Shown: positions 55,986 through 64,000 of the stretch, in pieces
How positions within the stretch are numbered: position 1 is the first letter of the stretch
How the letters are laid out: the number at the start of each line of letters is the position of its first letter
NCBI RefSeq assembly: GCF_016583765.1
Contig: NZ_NRRR01000003.1
Span: 62,001 to 126,000 of the forward strand
Origin: Chromatium weissei
GTDB taxonomy: Bacteria > Pseudomonadota > Gammaproteobacteria > Chromatiales > Chromatiaceae
Direction: 5' to 3'
Length of the DNA stretch: 64,000 nt
Translations under genes and position numbers: made by a program
The notes under the pieces: generated by a model
The model's database searches: none
Told to the model about the DNA's origin: nothing
The model's input: only the letters and a program-made list of their open reading frames with translations

Positions 55986-57059
55986 ATGAACGTTCGGAAT
56001 GCTTTGAATAAACCCGCGTTAACGAAGAAACTTGCGCAAGTTGTCACACTTTATAATCCCCGTTTATGGAAAGAAAAAGGGCTATGGTGGACACTTGGTC
56101 TTTTCATTGTCACCTATTTATTGGTGATATTGATTCTCGGCGTGATTTGGTCACGCTCACCAGCAACCTTTGATGTGCGTGAACAGGCATTGACAATTGC
56201 ACAGGGTGACTCAAATAAAATTGTGATCGGCAGTGTCACTGCGGCAACGGCAATTCGCATTGGTGAAACACTAATTGATAAATCAGGTGGTTATCTTACG
56301 AATGATAAAACACCGCCCGGAGTTTATTTAGACAACATTCCAAACTGGGAATTTGGCGCATTAACTGAATTGCGTGATTTATCCAATTCACTACGCAATG
56401 ATTTCAGTCGTGCGCAATCACAGTCGGTGGAGGATAAGGATTTACAAATTGCACAACCACAATTTAACTACAATTCTGATTCGTGGATTATTCCTTCAAC
56501 CGAATCTGAATACCGTAAAGGAATTAAGGCGCTTTATAGTTATGCGCAGCGTTTAGCCGATCAACAGGCTTTTGATGGCCAATTCTTTGCGCGGGCGGAT
56601 AATCTCGCATTTTATCTTCAAGTCGCTGAAAAGCGGTTGGGTAATCTTGCGCAGCGTTTATCTTATGCGGTTGGTCAAGAGCGATTGAATACGAATTTAG
56701 CGGGTGACCGCAATGCACGTCAATCAACGCCAGTACCGAATCAATCTCATTCCAAAACGCCATGGAAAGAAATTGATGACATCTTTTTTGAAGCTCGCGG
56801 CTACACTTGGGCGTTACTACACACACTGCAAGCATTAGAAATTGATTTTGAAACCGTATTAAAAGATAAGAATGCGGCAGTCTCACTGAAACAAATCGTT
56901 CGTGAGTTGCAAAATACGCAGAATCCAATTTGGAGTCCGATGATTCTTAATGGCACTGGATTTGGACCAATGGCCAATCACTCATTGGTGATGGCATCTT
57001 ATATTTCTCGTGCAAATGCGGCGATTGGTGATTTAAGAATGTTGTTGCAACAGGGTTAA
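55986..57059 (+). CDS. DUF2333 inner-membrane protein
   Basis: A 357-residue protein with one TM segment (about residues 33-55: L-W-W-T-L-G-L-F-I-V-T-Y-L-L-V-I-L-I-L-G) and a large periplasmic domain that includes W-E-F-G-A-L-T-E-L-R-D-L-S-N-S-L-R-N-D-F-S-R-A-Q-S-Q-S, typical of DUF2333. ATG 55986 is chosen because GGAGA (55975-55979) would be too close to ATG 55980. Function unknown; the family is confined mostly to gammaproteobacteria. Confidence 0.85.
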   Translation: MNVRNALNKPALTKKLAQVVTLYNPRLWKEKGLWWTLGLFIVTYLLVILILGVIWSRSPATFDVREQALTIAQGDSNKIVIGSVTAATAIRIGETLIDKSGGYLTNDKTPPGVYLDNIPNWEFGALTELRDLSNSLRNDFSRAQSQSVEDKDLQIAQPQFNYNSDSWIIPSTESEYRKGIKALYSYAQRLADQQAFDGQFFARADNLAFYLQVAEKRLGNLAQRLSYAVGQERLNTNLAGDRNARQSTPVPNQSHSKTPWKEIDDIFFEARGYTWALLHTLQALEIDFETVLKDKNAAVSLKQIVRELQNTQNPIWSPMILNGTGFGPMANHSLVMASYISRANAAIGDLRMLLQQG

Positions 57060-57071
57060 TTGTTGTGAATG

Positions 57072-57107
57072 CGTTGCCCTTTTCTGCGGTATGAGAAAAG
57101 GGCAACG
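57072..57107. terminator. 14-bp perfect hairpin between convergent DUF2333 and DUF29 genes
   Basis: CGTTGCCCTTTTCT (57072-57085), 8-base loop, AGAAAAGGGCAACG (57094-57107). Long stem with an internal T/A run; probably ends both transcripts. Confidence 0.65.
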
Positions 57108-57116
57108 ATGACCAAA

Positions 57117-57557
57117 TTAAACGTTATTTTCCGGCCAGAAATCTTCCACTGTTTGCTGCCAAGAAAATGGATTCAACTGCGGAAAAACGTTTTCAGGCAA
57201 TTCGGTTTCACGACGCGCAATAAAACGCGCATCACCATAAGCATCAGTGCAAGTTTCTTCTAAGTTTGCTTTTAAGCTGGGATTTTTTCGCAATAGTCGA
57301 AGAATACGTTGCCGCTGTTCTTTAATCGTCGCTTCCCAACTTGCTCCGCGTCGTTCAGGTTGATAGCGCCACTTGAGTAAATGCGCCAGCAACACACCCA
57401 ATCGGTTTTCCAATTCCCGCGCTGTGCTCGCGCCCATATCCTCCAATTCCTCTGCTATTTTTGTGGCATCAAGTGCATCGAATTGACCAGCACGAATCAG
57501 GGCAGCACTTTCTAATAACCAAGCATGATAATCGTCACGCGAGTTTGTCGTTGTCAT
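57117..57557 (-). CDS. DUF29 family protein
   Basis: A 146-residue DUF29 protein, with D-Y-H-A-W-L-L-E-S-A-A-L-I-R-A-G, I-A-E-E-L-E-D-M-G, L-L-A-H-L-L-K-W-R-Y-Q-P and R-R-S/G-A-S-W-E-A-T-I. The family is common in cyanobacteria and filamentous sulfur bacteria, often near mobile elements, and its role is unknown. Start ATG 57557, 16 bases after the cysC stop; probably cotranscribed. Confidence 0.85.
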   Translation of the reverse strand: MTTTNSRDDYHAWLLESAALIRAGQFDALDATKIAEELEDMGASTARELENRLGVLLAHLLKWRYQPERRGASWEATIKEQRQRILRLLRKNPSLKANLEETCTDAYGDARFIARRETELPENVFPQLNPFSWQQTVEDFWPENNV

Positions 57558-57572
57558 GTTGTTGATTCCCAA

Positions 57573-58235
57573 TCAAAATGAATTCGCAATAATATGCCGC
57601 GTTTGCAAATACATAATCACCGTTTCGGCGAGCATTTCCGGCGTACAATTGTCCGCATCAAGTGTCAATTCAGGTGCGAGCGGCGCTTCATACGGATCGT
57701 CAATACCAGTGAAACCTTTGATTTCTCCAGCACGCGCTTTTTTATACAGTCCTTTCGAATCACGCAGTTCACAGGTTGCCAGCGGCGTATTCACAAAAAC
57801 TTCAATGAACTCGCCGGGCTGTAGCGTATTTCGTACCAATTCCCGATCACGGCGATACGGGCTAATAAATGCGGTTAATGTAATCATTCCTGCTTCTGCA
57901 AATAGTTGTGCCACTGCGCCAATTCGACGAATGTTTTCTTCACGGTCAATCGCAGAAAAACCCAGTCCAAAGCGTTCGGCAAATGCTGCGCCGTGCATTG
58001 GAAATAATCGGCTGGAATCGGCATTTAATGAATGACGTACGTTGTCTCCGTCGAGTACGATGCTATGAATACCACGTGCATGTAGTTGATGATCAAGTGT
58101 ATTAGCGATGGTGCTTTTGCCGGAGCCGCTTAATCCAGTAAACCAAATGACGCAACCCTTATGACCATTCAGTGCTTCGCGGTTGGTGCGTGTGACTTGA
58201 TGCGTGTGCCAAGTCAGATGAATATCGTTTGTCAT
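57573..58235 (-). CDS. cysC: Adenylyl-sulfate kinase with a 17-residue insertion
   Basis: Phosphorylates APS to PAPS in sulfate assimilation. 220 residues (E. coli 201): P-loop F-T-G-L-S-G-S-G-K-S-T, L-D-G-D-N-V-R-H, D-R-E-E-N-I-R-R-I-G, T-A-F-I-S-P-Y, G-L-Y-K-K-A-R and F-T-G-I-D-D-P-Y-E-A-P. Between R-H-S-L-N-A-D and L-G-F-S-A there are about 17 extra residues (SSRLFPMHGAAFAERFG) absent from E. coli CysC, adjacent to the APS site. AGGA lies 7 bases before ATG 58235. cysD, cysN and cysH are not adjacent. Confidence 0.93.
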   Translation of the reverse strand: MTNDIHLTWHTHQVTRTNREALNGHKGCVIWFTGLSGSGKSTIANTLDHQLHARGIHSIVLDGDNVRHSLNADSSRLFPMHGAAFAERFGLGFSAIDREENIRRIGAVAQLFAEAGMITLTAFISPYRRDRELVRNTLQPGEFIEVFVNTPLATCELRDSKGLYKKARAGEIKGFTGIDDPYEAPLAPELTLDADNCTPEMLAETVIMYLQTRHIIANSF

Positions 58236-58355
58236 CAGTTGTCCTATCGGAAATATCCGTTGAAAATTGCCGTGATTTGTTGCGCATGATTGACTGAGCG
58301 CGCATAACACACAACTCACAATTTTATTCATCAATCACAAAATACGATTAAAAAC

Positions 58356-59651
58356 ATGAAAATACTGATTATTGGCAATGGCGGACGCGAACATGCTCTG
58401 GCGTGGAAATTTGCGCAGTCGCCACTGACGACGCGAGTGTTTGTCGCGCCCGGAAATGGCGGCACGGCGCGAGAATTTGGCGTTGAAAATGTGCCGATTG
58501 CGGCGACCGAGATTGCTGCGCTGGTGCAATTTGCCCGTGAGCAAGTGATTGATCTCACAATCATTGGGCCAGAAGCGCCATTGGTTGCGGGTATCGTCGA
58601 TGCGTTTGAAGCGGCTGATTTGCCCTGTTTTGGGCCGCGCCGCGCTGCCGCACAATTGGAAGGTTCCAAGGCATTTGCCAAGGATTTTCTGGCGCGTCAT
58701 CAGATTCCAACAGCGGCTTATGGCGTGTTCACTGAAATTGCGCCTGCGTTGGCATATTTACGCGCCGTTGGTGCGCCAATCGTGATTAAAGCTGACGGGC
58801 TGGCTGCCGGTAAGGGTGTGATTCTCGCAGAAGATTTGCCGACCGCTGAGGCTGCCGTATGCGACATGCTGAATGCTGGACGCTTCGGTGTCGCTGGTGC
58901 GCGAGTGGTGATTGAAGAGTTTTTAACCGGTGAAGAAGCGAGTTTTATCGTCATGGTCGATGGCGAGCAGGTGCTGCCGCTGGCGACTTCGCAGGATCAT
59001 AAAGCCCGCGATGACGGTGATTGCGGCCCGAATACCGGCGGCATGGGTGCGTATTCGCCCGCGCCGATTGTGACTCCAGCCATTCATAACCGCATCATGC
59101 GTGAAGTGATTACGCCGACAGTTGCCGGATTAGCCGCCGAAGGTATTCATTATCGCGGCTTTTTATATGCCGGATTGATGATTACTGCCGATGGAACGCC
59201 AAAAGTGTTGGAGTTCAATTGTCGGCTCGGCGATCCTGAAACTCAGCCGCTATTGATGCGATTGCGCTCGGACATGGTTGAACTCTGTTTGGCAGCAGTG
59301 ACTGGGCGACTGGCGAAAATGTCAGCAGAATGGGATGCGCGTGCAGCAGTTGGCATCGTGCTCGCCGCTGCAGGTTATCCCGATACACCAAAAATTGGTG
59401 ATGTGATCAATGGTTTAGATGCGGTCGTCGCAGCGCCCGACCTGAAGGTTTTTCACGCTGGCACACAACTGGTCGACGATGTCGTGAAAACCAACGGCGG
59501 ACGCGTGCTGTGCGTGACTGCGCTCGGCGAGCGCGTTGCAATAGCGCAACAACGTGCATCTCAGGCGTTGACAGCCATTCATTGGAATGGCGCTTTTTAT
59601 CGGCATGATATTGGTCATCGAGCGATTGCCCGTGAGACAACGACGCGTTAA
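58356..59651 (+). CDS. purD: Phosphoribosylamine-glycine ligase
   Basis: Second step of purine synthesis (GAR synthetase). 431 residues: N-domain I-L-I-I-G-N-G-G-R-E-H-A-L-A-W, G-P-E-A-P-L-V-A-G, ATP-grasp K-A-D-G-L-A-A-G-K-G-V, D-H-K-A-R-D-D-G-D-C-G-P-N-T-G-G-M-G-A-Y-S-P and F-N-C-R-L-G-D-P-E-T-Q. purH, its frequent neighbour, lies 17 kb away here. Confidence 0.97.
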   Translation: MKILIIGNGGREHALAWKFAQSPLTTRVFVAPGNGGTAREFGVENVPIAATEIAALVQFAREQVIDLTIIGPEAPLVAGIVDAFEAADLPCFGPRRAAAQLEGSKAFAKDFLARHQIPTAAYGVFTEIAPALAYLRAVGAPIVIKADGLAAGKGVILAEDLPTAEAAVCDMLNAGRFGVAGARVVIEEFLTGEEASFIVMVDGEQVLPLATSQDHKARDDGDCGPNTGGMGAYSPAPIVTPAIHNRIMREVITPTVAGLAAEGIHYRGFLYAGLMITADGTPKVLEFNCRLGDPETQPLLMRLRSDMVELCLAAVTGRLAKMSAEWDARAAVGIVLAAAGYPDTPKIGDVINGLDAVVAAPDLKVFHAGTQLVDDVVKTNGGRVLCVTALGERVAIAQQRASQALTAIHWNGAFYRHDIGHRAIARETTTR

Positions 59652-59749
59652 AAAGTCAACGCATCTTGAATATCAGTAAAGACGCAGAGTTGACAGATAG
59701 TAACCAATTTATTAACTTATATTAACTTTAGCGTATAAACAGACGATGC

Positions 59750-60430
59750 GTGCCTACCTATCTTCCCAGTCGAAAAGCCGCGCAAATTCTCGGGCTACAT
59801 CCAAACACCCTGAGGAAATATGCCGATGAAGGACGCATTCCAAGCATCAAAACCGCCAGCGGACAACGCCGTTATGACGTTGGCGGTTACCTGTCCTCTG
59901 CCACACCACCCACTGTCGTCTGCTATTGCCGCGTGTCCTCCTACGGACAACGTGATGATTTTGCCCGACAAATCGCCTCAGTCGCCGAGCGATTTCCGGG
60001 CGCGGAAGTCGTCAAAGACATCGGTTCCGCCCTCAACTATCAGCGCAAAGGGCTTAAATCCTTATTGGGACGCTGCCTGCGCGGCGAGAAGCTCACAATT
60101 GTGGTTGCCCACCGTGACCGCCTCGCCCGTTTCGGATTTGAACTCATTGACTGGCTTGTCCGTGAATGCGGCGGTTCAATCGTGGTTCTCAATGACGCTA
60201 TTCGAGAACCCGAACGCGAACTTACCGAAGATTTATTCACCGTCATTCATGCAATCTCTTGCCGTTTCTACGGACTCAGAAATAACAAGAGCAAGAAAAA
60301 TCAAATTGCAACCAAACAAGTGGCAATGGAAGGTGCTGAATTCGTGGTTAGGAACTTATCGGTTCGTTTACAACGAAACGGTATGGTTACTGAATCTGCG
60401 GATTGTGATACCCAACTTCATGGCGATTAA
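59750..60430 (+). CDS. tnpA: IS607 family serine recombinase TnpA
   Basis: Transposase of 226 residues. N-terminal MerR-like helix-turn-helix (S-R-K-A-A-Q-I-L-G-L-H-P-N-T-L-R-K-Y-A-D-E-G-R-I-P), then a serine recombinase with nucleophile Ser in C-Y-C-R-V-S-S-Y-G-Q-R-D-D, D-I-G-S-A-L-N-Y-Q-R-K-G-L and R-D-R-L-A-R-F-G-F-E-L. The frame is intact, so TnpA may still be active. The last 35 residues are probably read-through into tnpB sequence. GTG start at 59750. Confidence 0.88.
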   Translation: MPTYLPSRKAAQILGLHPNTLRKYADEGRIPSIKTASGQRRYDVGGYLSSATPPTVVCYCRVSSYGQRDDFARQIASVAERFPGAEVVKDIGSALNYQRKGLKSLLGRCLRGEKLTIVVAHRDRLARFGFELIDWLVRECGGSIVVLNDAIREPERELTEDLFTVIHAISCRFYGLRNNKSKKNQIATKQVAMEGAEFVVRNLSVRLQRNGMVTESADCDTQLHGD

Positions 60431-60689
60431 AAAATATCTAATTCCTTATTTGGCTGAAGCATATCCTTGGACTCAAGAATGTCCGCGAGCGATTCGAGAT
60501 GGTGCGGTCGCGGAGGCCTGTCAATCAATTAAAGCGGCTATTTCTAAATACACACGCACAAATGAATTTGGCAGGTCAAAACACATCACAGCGAATGGGA
60601 TCACGGTTAATCGCGATATAAATGGCGCACGAGGAATTTTCCTTCGTACTTTGGTGGATTCACCCATTCTCATTGAGGGTGCGCGTTAA
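60249..60689 (+). pseudogene. TnpB remnant (RNA-guided nuclease relative) with large internal deletion
   Basis: A 146-residue frame overlapping the tnpA end. It begins like TnpB (A-R-K-I-K-L-Q-P-N-K-W-Q-W-K-V-L-N-S-W-L-G-T-Y-R-F-V-Y-N-E-T), continues C-P-R-A-I-R-D-G-A-V-A-E-A, then jumps at about residue 108 to the extreme C-terminal R-D-I-N-G-A-R-G-I-F-L-R-T-L. Only the last RuvC motif remains; intact TnpB has about 400 residues, so the nuclease is lost. Whether the guide RNA at the 3' end persists cannot be judged. Confidence 0.82.
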
Positions 60690-60785
60690 CCTTTGTTAAC
60701 GAAACTGAATCAGTAACATCAATCGTAATTCGTAACCGCAATAATCGATTAAGAAGCGCATAAAAGCGTATAGGAGCGCAATAGA

Positions 60786-62399
60786 ATGACGGACGAATTT
60801 ATCAATAAGAAATTTCTGATTGTCGACGACTTTAGTGATATGCGCTCGGCGATCAGAAGTATCTTACGTTCACTTGAAGTCACACAAATTGATCAAGCCC
60901 GTGACGGTAATGATGCCATTGCACAAATGACTAGTAAGCGTTATGACGTAGTGCTCTGCGATTACAACCTCGGCCCCGGTAAAGATGGACAACAGGTACT
61001 TGAAGAAGCGCGTCATCATTTGCTACTCAATATTGATAGCATCTTCATTATGATCACCGCTGAAAATACCCGCGATATGGTAATGAGCGCGGTGGAATAC
61101 GCACCTGACAGTTATCTTTCCAAACCCTTCACGAAAGAAATTCTTAAACGACGTTTAGATAAACTATTTGAACGCAAAGCCGATTTGAAAAAAGTCAGCA
61201 AAGCAATGATTGTAAAAGATTACAACGCTGCAATTACTGCACTTGACGCGTTAATTGCAACAAATCCTAAAAACCTGCCCGATTTACTCAAACTCAAAAC
61301 CGAGATTTGCATGACTGCAAATCGCTACGATGATGCAATGGTCATTTTTGAACAAGTATTGAGTGAGCATGAGGTGTCATGGGCGCGATTAGGTATTGGC
61401 AAGGTGTTTTATTGGAAAAAGAAACATCAACAAGCATTAGAGATGTTTCAGCAATTGATTGAACTCGATCCCAATTTAGTAACAGCTTACGATTGGTTAG
61501 CAAAAACGCAGGCGGAATTGAAACAATTCGATGCTGCCGAACAGACATTACATGCTGCAGTAAAAATTTCTCCACGCGGTCTAAAACGTCAACAACAACT
61601 CGGTGATCTTGCGCTCAGTAATGGTCATTCTGAACAGGCAGAAACTGCATTCACTCGCGCCGTGAGTTTGGCGAGAAACTCGGCATTGAATCATCCATCA
61701 CTACTTGCAGGATTAGCGCGCTCAAAATCATCAAATAACAAACATATTGAAGCATTAAAAATCATCGGCGAGATCACGAAAGCATTTCCCAATCAACCGG
61801 AAGCTTTGTTTTATAAAGCAACAGCAACGGCAGCCATTAAGCAAAATCAAGGCGATACTGAAGCCGCCGCTGCCGCAATGGAAAGTGCAGAACAAGCAAT
61901 AAGTCAATGCGGTGAACTTGCCAATTCAAAACTCGGTTTAGAAATGGCAAAAACGTATGCACAATTGGGCGATCACGATAAAGCAACGGCATTAATTCAA
62001 AGTGCAATTGCAAACAATCACGATGATGAAGAATTCCTCATGGGTTTGGTGCAGGTGTGTCGTGAAGCTGGATTTGAATATGATACGGAAACTGCAATTC
62101 GTGAAATACAACAGGGCGTAGTGAAAACCAACAACACCGGAGTTTATCTTATTAAACAGGGTAAATTCGATGATGCAATTCATTTACTACACGAAGCTGC
62201 TGAAGAAATGCCCGGCAACAAAACGATCAATCTCAATGCTGCTAAAGCAATGATCATTAAAATGGAAAAGTTTGGCGCATCTATGGATGATATTCTCAAA
62301 GTTCGGCGTTATGTTGAACGGGTTCAGACACTTGCACCACAGGATTGGCGTTTGCACGAAGTGATTTCACGATTGAAAAATATCTCACCAACCGCTTAA
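60786..62399 (+). CDS. Response regulator with TPR output domain
   Basis: A 537-residue cytoplasmic regulator. Receiver domain (1-130): acidic pair D14/D15, phospho-acceptor D59 in V-V-L-C-D-Y-N-L-G, T-A switch in I-T-A-E-N, and K-P-F. From about 150 to 530 there are about ten TPR units (for example A-L-E-M-F-Q-Q-L-I-E-L-D-P-N and A-E-T-A-F-T-R-A-V-S-L-A). No DNA-binding or enzymatic output is visible, so it is expected to act through protein contacts. GGAG lies 8 bases before the ATG. The histidine kinase gene follows after 14 bases. Similar REC-TPR proteins occur in Pseudomonas and Vibrio, where I know no firm function. Confidence 0.88.
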   Translation: MTDEFINKKFLIVDDFSDMRSAIRSILRSLEVTQIDQARDGNDAIAQMTSKRYDVVLCDYNLGPGKDGQQVLEEARHHLLLNIDSIFIMITAENTRDMVMSAVEYAPDSYLSKPFTKEILKRRLDKLFERKADLKKVSKAMIVKDYNAAITALDALIATNPKNLPDLLKLKTEICMTANRYDDAMVIFEQVLSEHEVSWARLGIGKVFYWKKKHQQALEMFQQLIELDPNLVTAYDWLAKTQAELKQFDAAEQTLHAAVKISPRGLKRQQQLGDLALSNGHSEQAETAFTRAVSLARNSALNHPSLLAGLARSKSSNNKHIEALKIIGEITKAFPNQPEALFYKATATAAIKQNQGDTEAAAAAMESAEQAISQCGELANSKLGLEMAKTYAQLGDHDKATALIQSAIANNHDDEEFLMGLVQVCREAGFEYDTETAIREIQQGVVKTNNTGVYLIKQGKFDDAIHLLHEAAEEMPGNKTINLNAAKAMIIKMEKFGASMDDILKVRRYVERVQTLAPQDWRLHEVISRLKNISPTA

Positions 62400-62413
62400 C
62401 GAAGTGAATCATC

Positions 62414-63094
62414 ATGGATTTCTCTGACGTTCTTGCTTCTTCTATTCACGACATCAAGAATTCTCTCGGATTGATTCTAAATGCGCTTAATGAGCTGGTT
62501 AACGATTCAAACAATCACATTGCCAATCCGCGTCAAGCCAGTCTATTGCAGCATGAAACCCAGCGCGCAAATAGCGCGTTAATTCAATTGCTCAATCTTT
62601 ATAAACTCGGTAATGCGCAACTGGTAGCGCGAATTAACGAACATAATCTTGATGACTTTTTTGAAGATGTCATTGCCGAGAATCAAGCGACATGTCGTGC
62701 CTTGAATCTTGAATTAACACAAACCTGTGATTCGCATTTAACGGGATATTTTGATGCGGATTTGATTCATGGTTTGCTCAATAGTGCCATTGGTAATGCG
62801 GGGCGTTATGCCAATACCAAAATTCTTCTCAGTGCTGCAATTGAAGAACGTTATTGTGTGATTCGTTTGGAAGATGATGGCGCAGGTTTTCCCGATGCTT
62901 TAACGCAATGCTTATCCGCTGAAAATGCTGCACATCAATTGATTGCAAGCGATTCATCACGCACACATCTCGGTCTTTATTTTGCTTCACGCATTGCTGC
63001 ATTACATCGCACTCCAGACGGGCGCACCGGAATGATTCGGTTGCGCAATGCCTATACTCTCAGCGGTGGTTGTTTCGAGTTGTGGTTGCCATAG
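62414..63094 (+). CDS. Small soluble histidine kinase-like protein
   Basis: A 226-residue protein with no TM or sensor domain. H-box S-S-I-H-D-I-K-N-S-L-G-L-I (His12), N-box G-L-L-N-S-A-I-G-N-A-G-R-Y, G1 L-E-D-D-G-A-G-F and G2 T-H-L-G-L-Y-F-A-S-R-I. Because the sensor is lacking, it probably gets its input from a partner, and the REC-TPR gene 14 bases upstream is the obvious candidate. It appears cotranscribed with that gene and with the VWA gene. Confidence 0.85.
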   Translation: MDFSDVLASSIHDIKNSLGLILNALNELVNDSNNHIANPRQASLLQHETQRANSALIQLLNLYKLGNAQLVARINEHNLDDFFEDVIAENQATCRALNLELTQTCDSHLTGYFDADLIHGLLNSAIGNAGRYANTKILLSAAIEERYCVIRLEDDGAGFPDALTQCLSAENAAHQLIASDSSRTHLGLYFASRIAALHRTPDGRTGMIRLRNAYTLSGGCFELWLP

Positions 63095-63147
63095 ATTGGC
63101 AATTGATAACTGTCATCATCATTGCTTTTTTGGCGAGCATCATTCAA

Positions 63148-64000
63148 ATGAAGCGCCCTTTATTTATCGTTTTAATTCAGCAATTAGCATTGATGCTGAT
63201 GCTATTTATAAGCACTTCGCCATTGTGGGCGATAGAAGCACGACCAGAAGTGCAATTACTCATTGATGTGTCTGGCAGTATGCGTGAAACCGATCCGCAA
63301 AATTTGCGCGTTCCAGCACTGCGATTATTGAATGAATTGCTGCCAGTTGATTCGGAATCTGGTGTCTGGTTATTTGCAGAAAAACCAGAAGTCTTATCTC
63401 CATTTGGAGTGGTCGATGACAAATGGAAAACGCGCACCCGTAATCGATTAGAGCGTATTCATTCAAAGGGTTTGTTTACTAATATCGAGCAAGCGATTAA
63501 CGCGGGAATTGATGGTTGGAAACCATCGAATGAAGAGACGGATCGCCATCTTGTGTTATTAACTGATGGATTGGTGGATGTCAGTAAAGATGCGAATCAA
63601 AGTGCTGCGTCACGAGAGCGTATTCTTTCCGCACAACTGGATCAATTGCGGGAATTAAAAGTAAGGGTTCATGCAATTGCGCTTTCCGATGCGGTGGATA
63701 AAGAATTGCTGCGTATTCTGACGAGTGAAACCGGTGGTTGGTTTGAATCTGCTGCGAATGCTGATGAATTACAACGAATTTTTTTACACATGCTGGAACA
63801 AACCGCTGCGCCGAATACCGTGCCGCTGGAGGGAAATCGGTTTCAAATTGACGGACAGGTGTCTGAATTTACGCTGTTAGCGTTTCGCAGCGGCGAGGAC
63901 ACGACTACATTGATCACGCCGGATGGCAAGTCGATTTCGGCCATCAAGCCGCAGCCCGGAACGCTGTGGCGCGAGGAAGAGGGCTACGATTTGGTCACGT
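63148..64000 (+). CDS. VWA-domain protein with signal peptide, 3' end outside window
   Basis: The frame from ATG 63148 is open to the window end (284 codons). Signal peptide K-R-P-L-F-I-V-L-I-Q-Q-L-A-L-M-L-M-L-F-I-S-T-S-P-L-W-A (cleavage near residue 28), then a von Willebrand A domain with MIDAS motif D-V-S-G-S-M (residues 40-45), L-L-T-D-G-L-V-D-V and A-L-S. After about 220 residues a second region (Q-I-D-G-Q-V-S-E-F-T-L-L-A-F-R-S-G-E-D-T-T) begins. It resembles a VWA family of unknown function in gammaproteobacteria (TIGR03503-like, from memory). 53 bases after the kinase gene. Confidence 0.85.
   Translation, partial: MKRPLFIVLIQQLALMLMLFISTSPLWAIEARPEVQLLIDVSGSMRETDPQNLRVPALRLLNELLPVDSESGVWLFAEKPEVLSPFGVVDDKWKTRTRNRLERIHSKGLFTNIEQAINAGIDGWKPSNEETDRHLVLLTDGLVDVSKDANQSAASRERILSAQLDQLRELKVRVHAIALSDAVDKELLRILTSETGGWFESAANADELQRIFLHMLEQTAAPNTVPLEGNRFQIDGQVSEFTLLAFRSGEDTTTLITPDGKSISAIKPQPGTLWREEEGYDLVT

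Larger units (their letters stand above)
59690..60705 (+). mobile_element. IS607-type insertion element, degenerate
   Basis: Contains the serine-recombinase tnpA (59750-60430) and a collapsed tnpB (60249-60689). IS607 elements lack terminal inverted repeats, so the ends are approximate. The left flank has TTAACT-type repeats (TTATTAACTTATATTAACTT, 59709-59728) and the right flank GTTAACCTTTGTTAAC at 60686-60701, possible recombinase sites. Confidence 0.65.

Overview
The window is gene-dense chromosomal DNA of a Gram-negative gammaproteobacterium. Lipopolysaccharide genes (lpxA, lapB, lptF), RecBC, type IV pilus genes (pilC, pilD), a FimX-like protein and the order mreBCD-mrdA-rodA-rlpA all fit this. 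A glycine/tyrosine-rich secreted protein beginning AWWGGPWG after its signal peptide looks like a sulfur globule protein. With cysC, an orphan hypE (NiFe hydrogenase maturation) and menaquinone genes, it suggests a sulfur-oxidising lineage, perhaps near the filamentous sulfur bacteria. That placement is inference. No rRNA, tRNA or CRISPR array was seen.

Layout. 1-3080: the 3' part of an RND efflux permease and a class I glutamine amidotransferase. 3116-12637: psd, then the cell-shape run mreB-mreC-mreD-mrdA-rodA-rlpA-folK, interrupted at the mrdA/rodA junction by an AT-rich BglII-like restriction-modification cassette with a frameshifted nuclease. 12653-20380: amt with a probable sigma-54 promoter, a Uma2 protein, pilC-pilD-coaE, then menA-menC-coaX. 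20412-24676: an AT-rich methyltransferase island (two m5C enzymes plus a nuclease-domain/methyltransferase fusion) directly downstream of ruvA. 24688-28139: the minus-strand run lapB-pyrF-galU-ruvA. 28396-39386: peroxiredoxin-glutaredoxin, hypE, a degenerate FimX-like EAL protein, recC and recB. 39383-49681: lpxA, purH, dusB, a second Uma2 protein, glgP, a DUF475 membrane protein, argG and lptF. 49693-59651: DUF3050, a coiled-coil protein, a single-domain response regulator, the sulfur globule protein, type-4 UDG, leuA, a TauD-like dioxygenase, DUF2333, DUF29, cysC and purD. 59690-60705: an IS607-type element with intact tnpA and collapsed tnpB. 60786-64000: a REC-TPR regulator, a small soluble histidine kinase and a VWA protein running off the end.

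Recurring themes. (1) Many conserved operons are split: ruvA lacks ruvB/ruvC, lptF lacks lptG, pilC lacks pilB, lpxA lacks lpxD/fabZ/lpxB, dusB-purH lacks fis, and hypE stands alone. (2) Base composition is patchy and switches inside genes, between roughly 60-67% and 45-53% GC in core genes, with clearly foreign 28-38% GC at the restriction-modification loci (counted on single 60-base lines only). (3) Short repeats are frequent: a heptamer family (TGACAAC/GTTGTCA) including an in-frame copy inside recC, a 43-bp tandem duplication, a 12-bp tandem at the rodA stop, and several perfect palindromes at gene ends.
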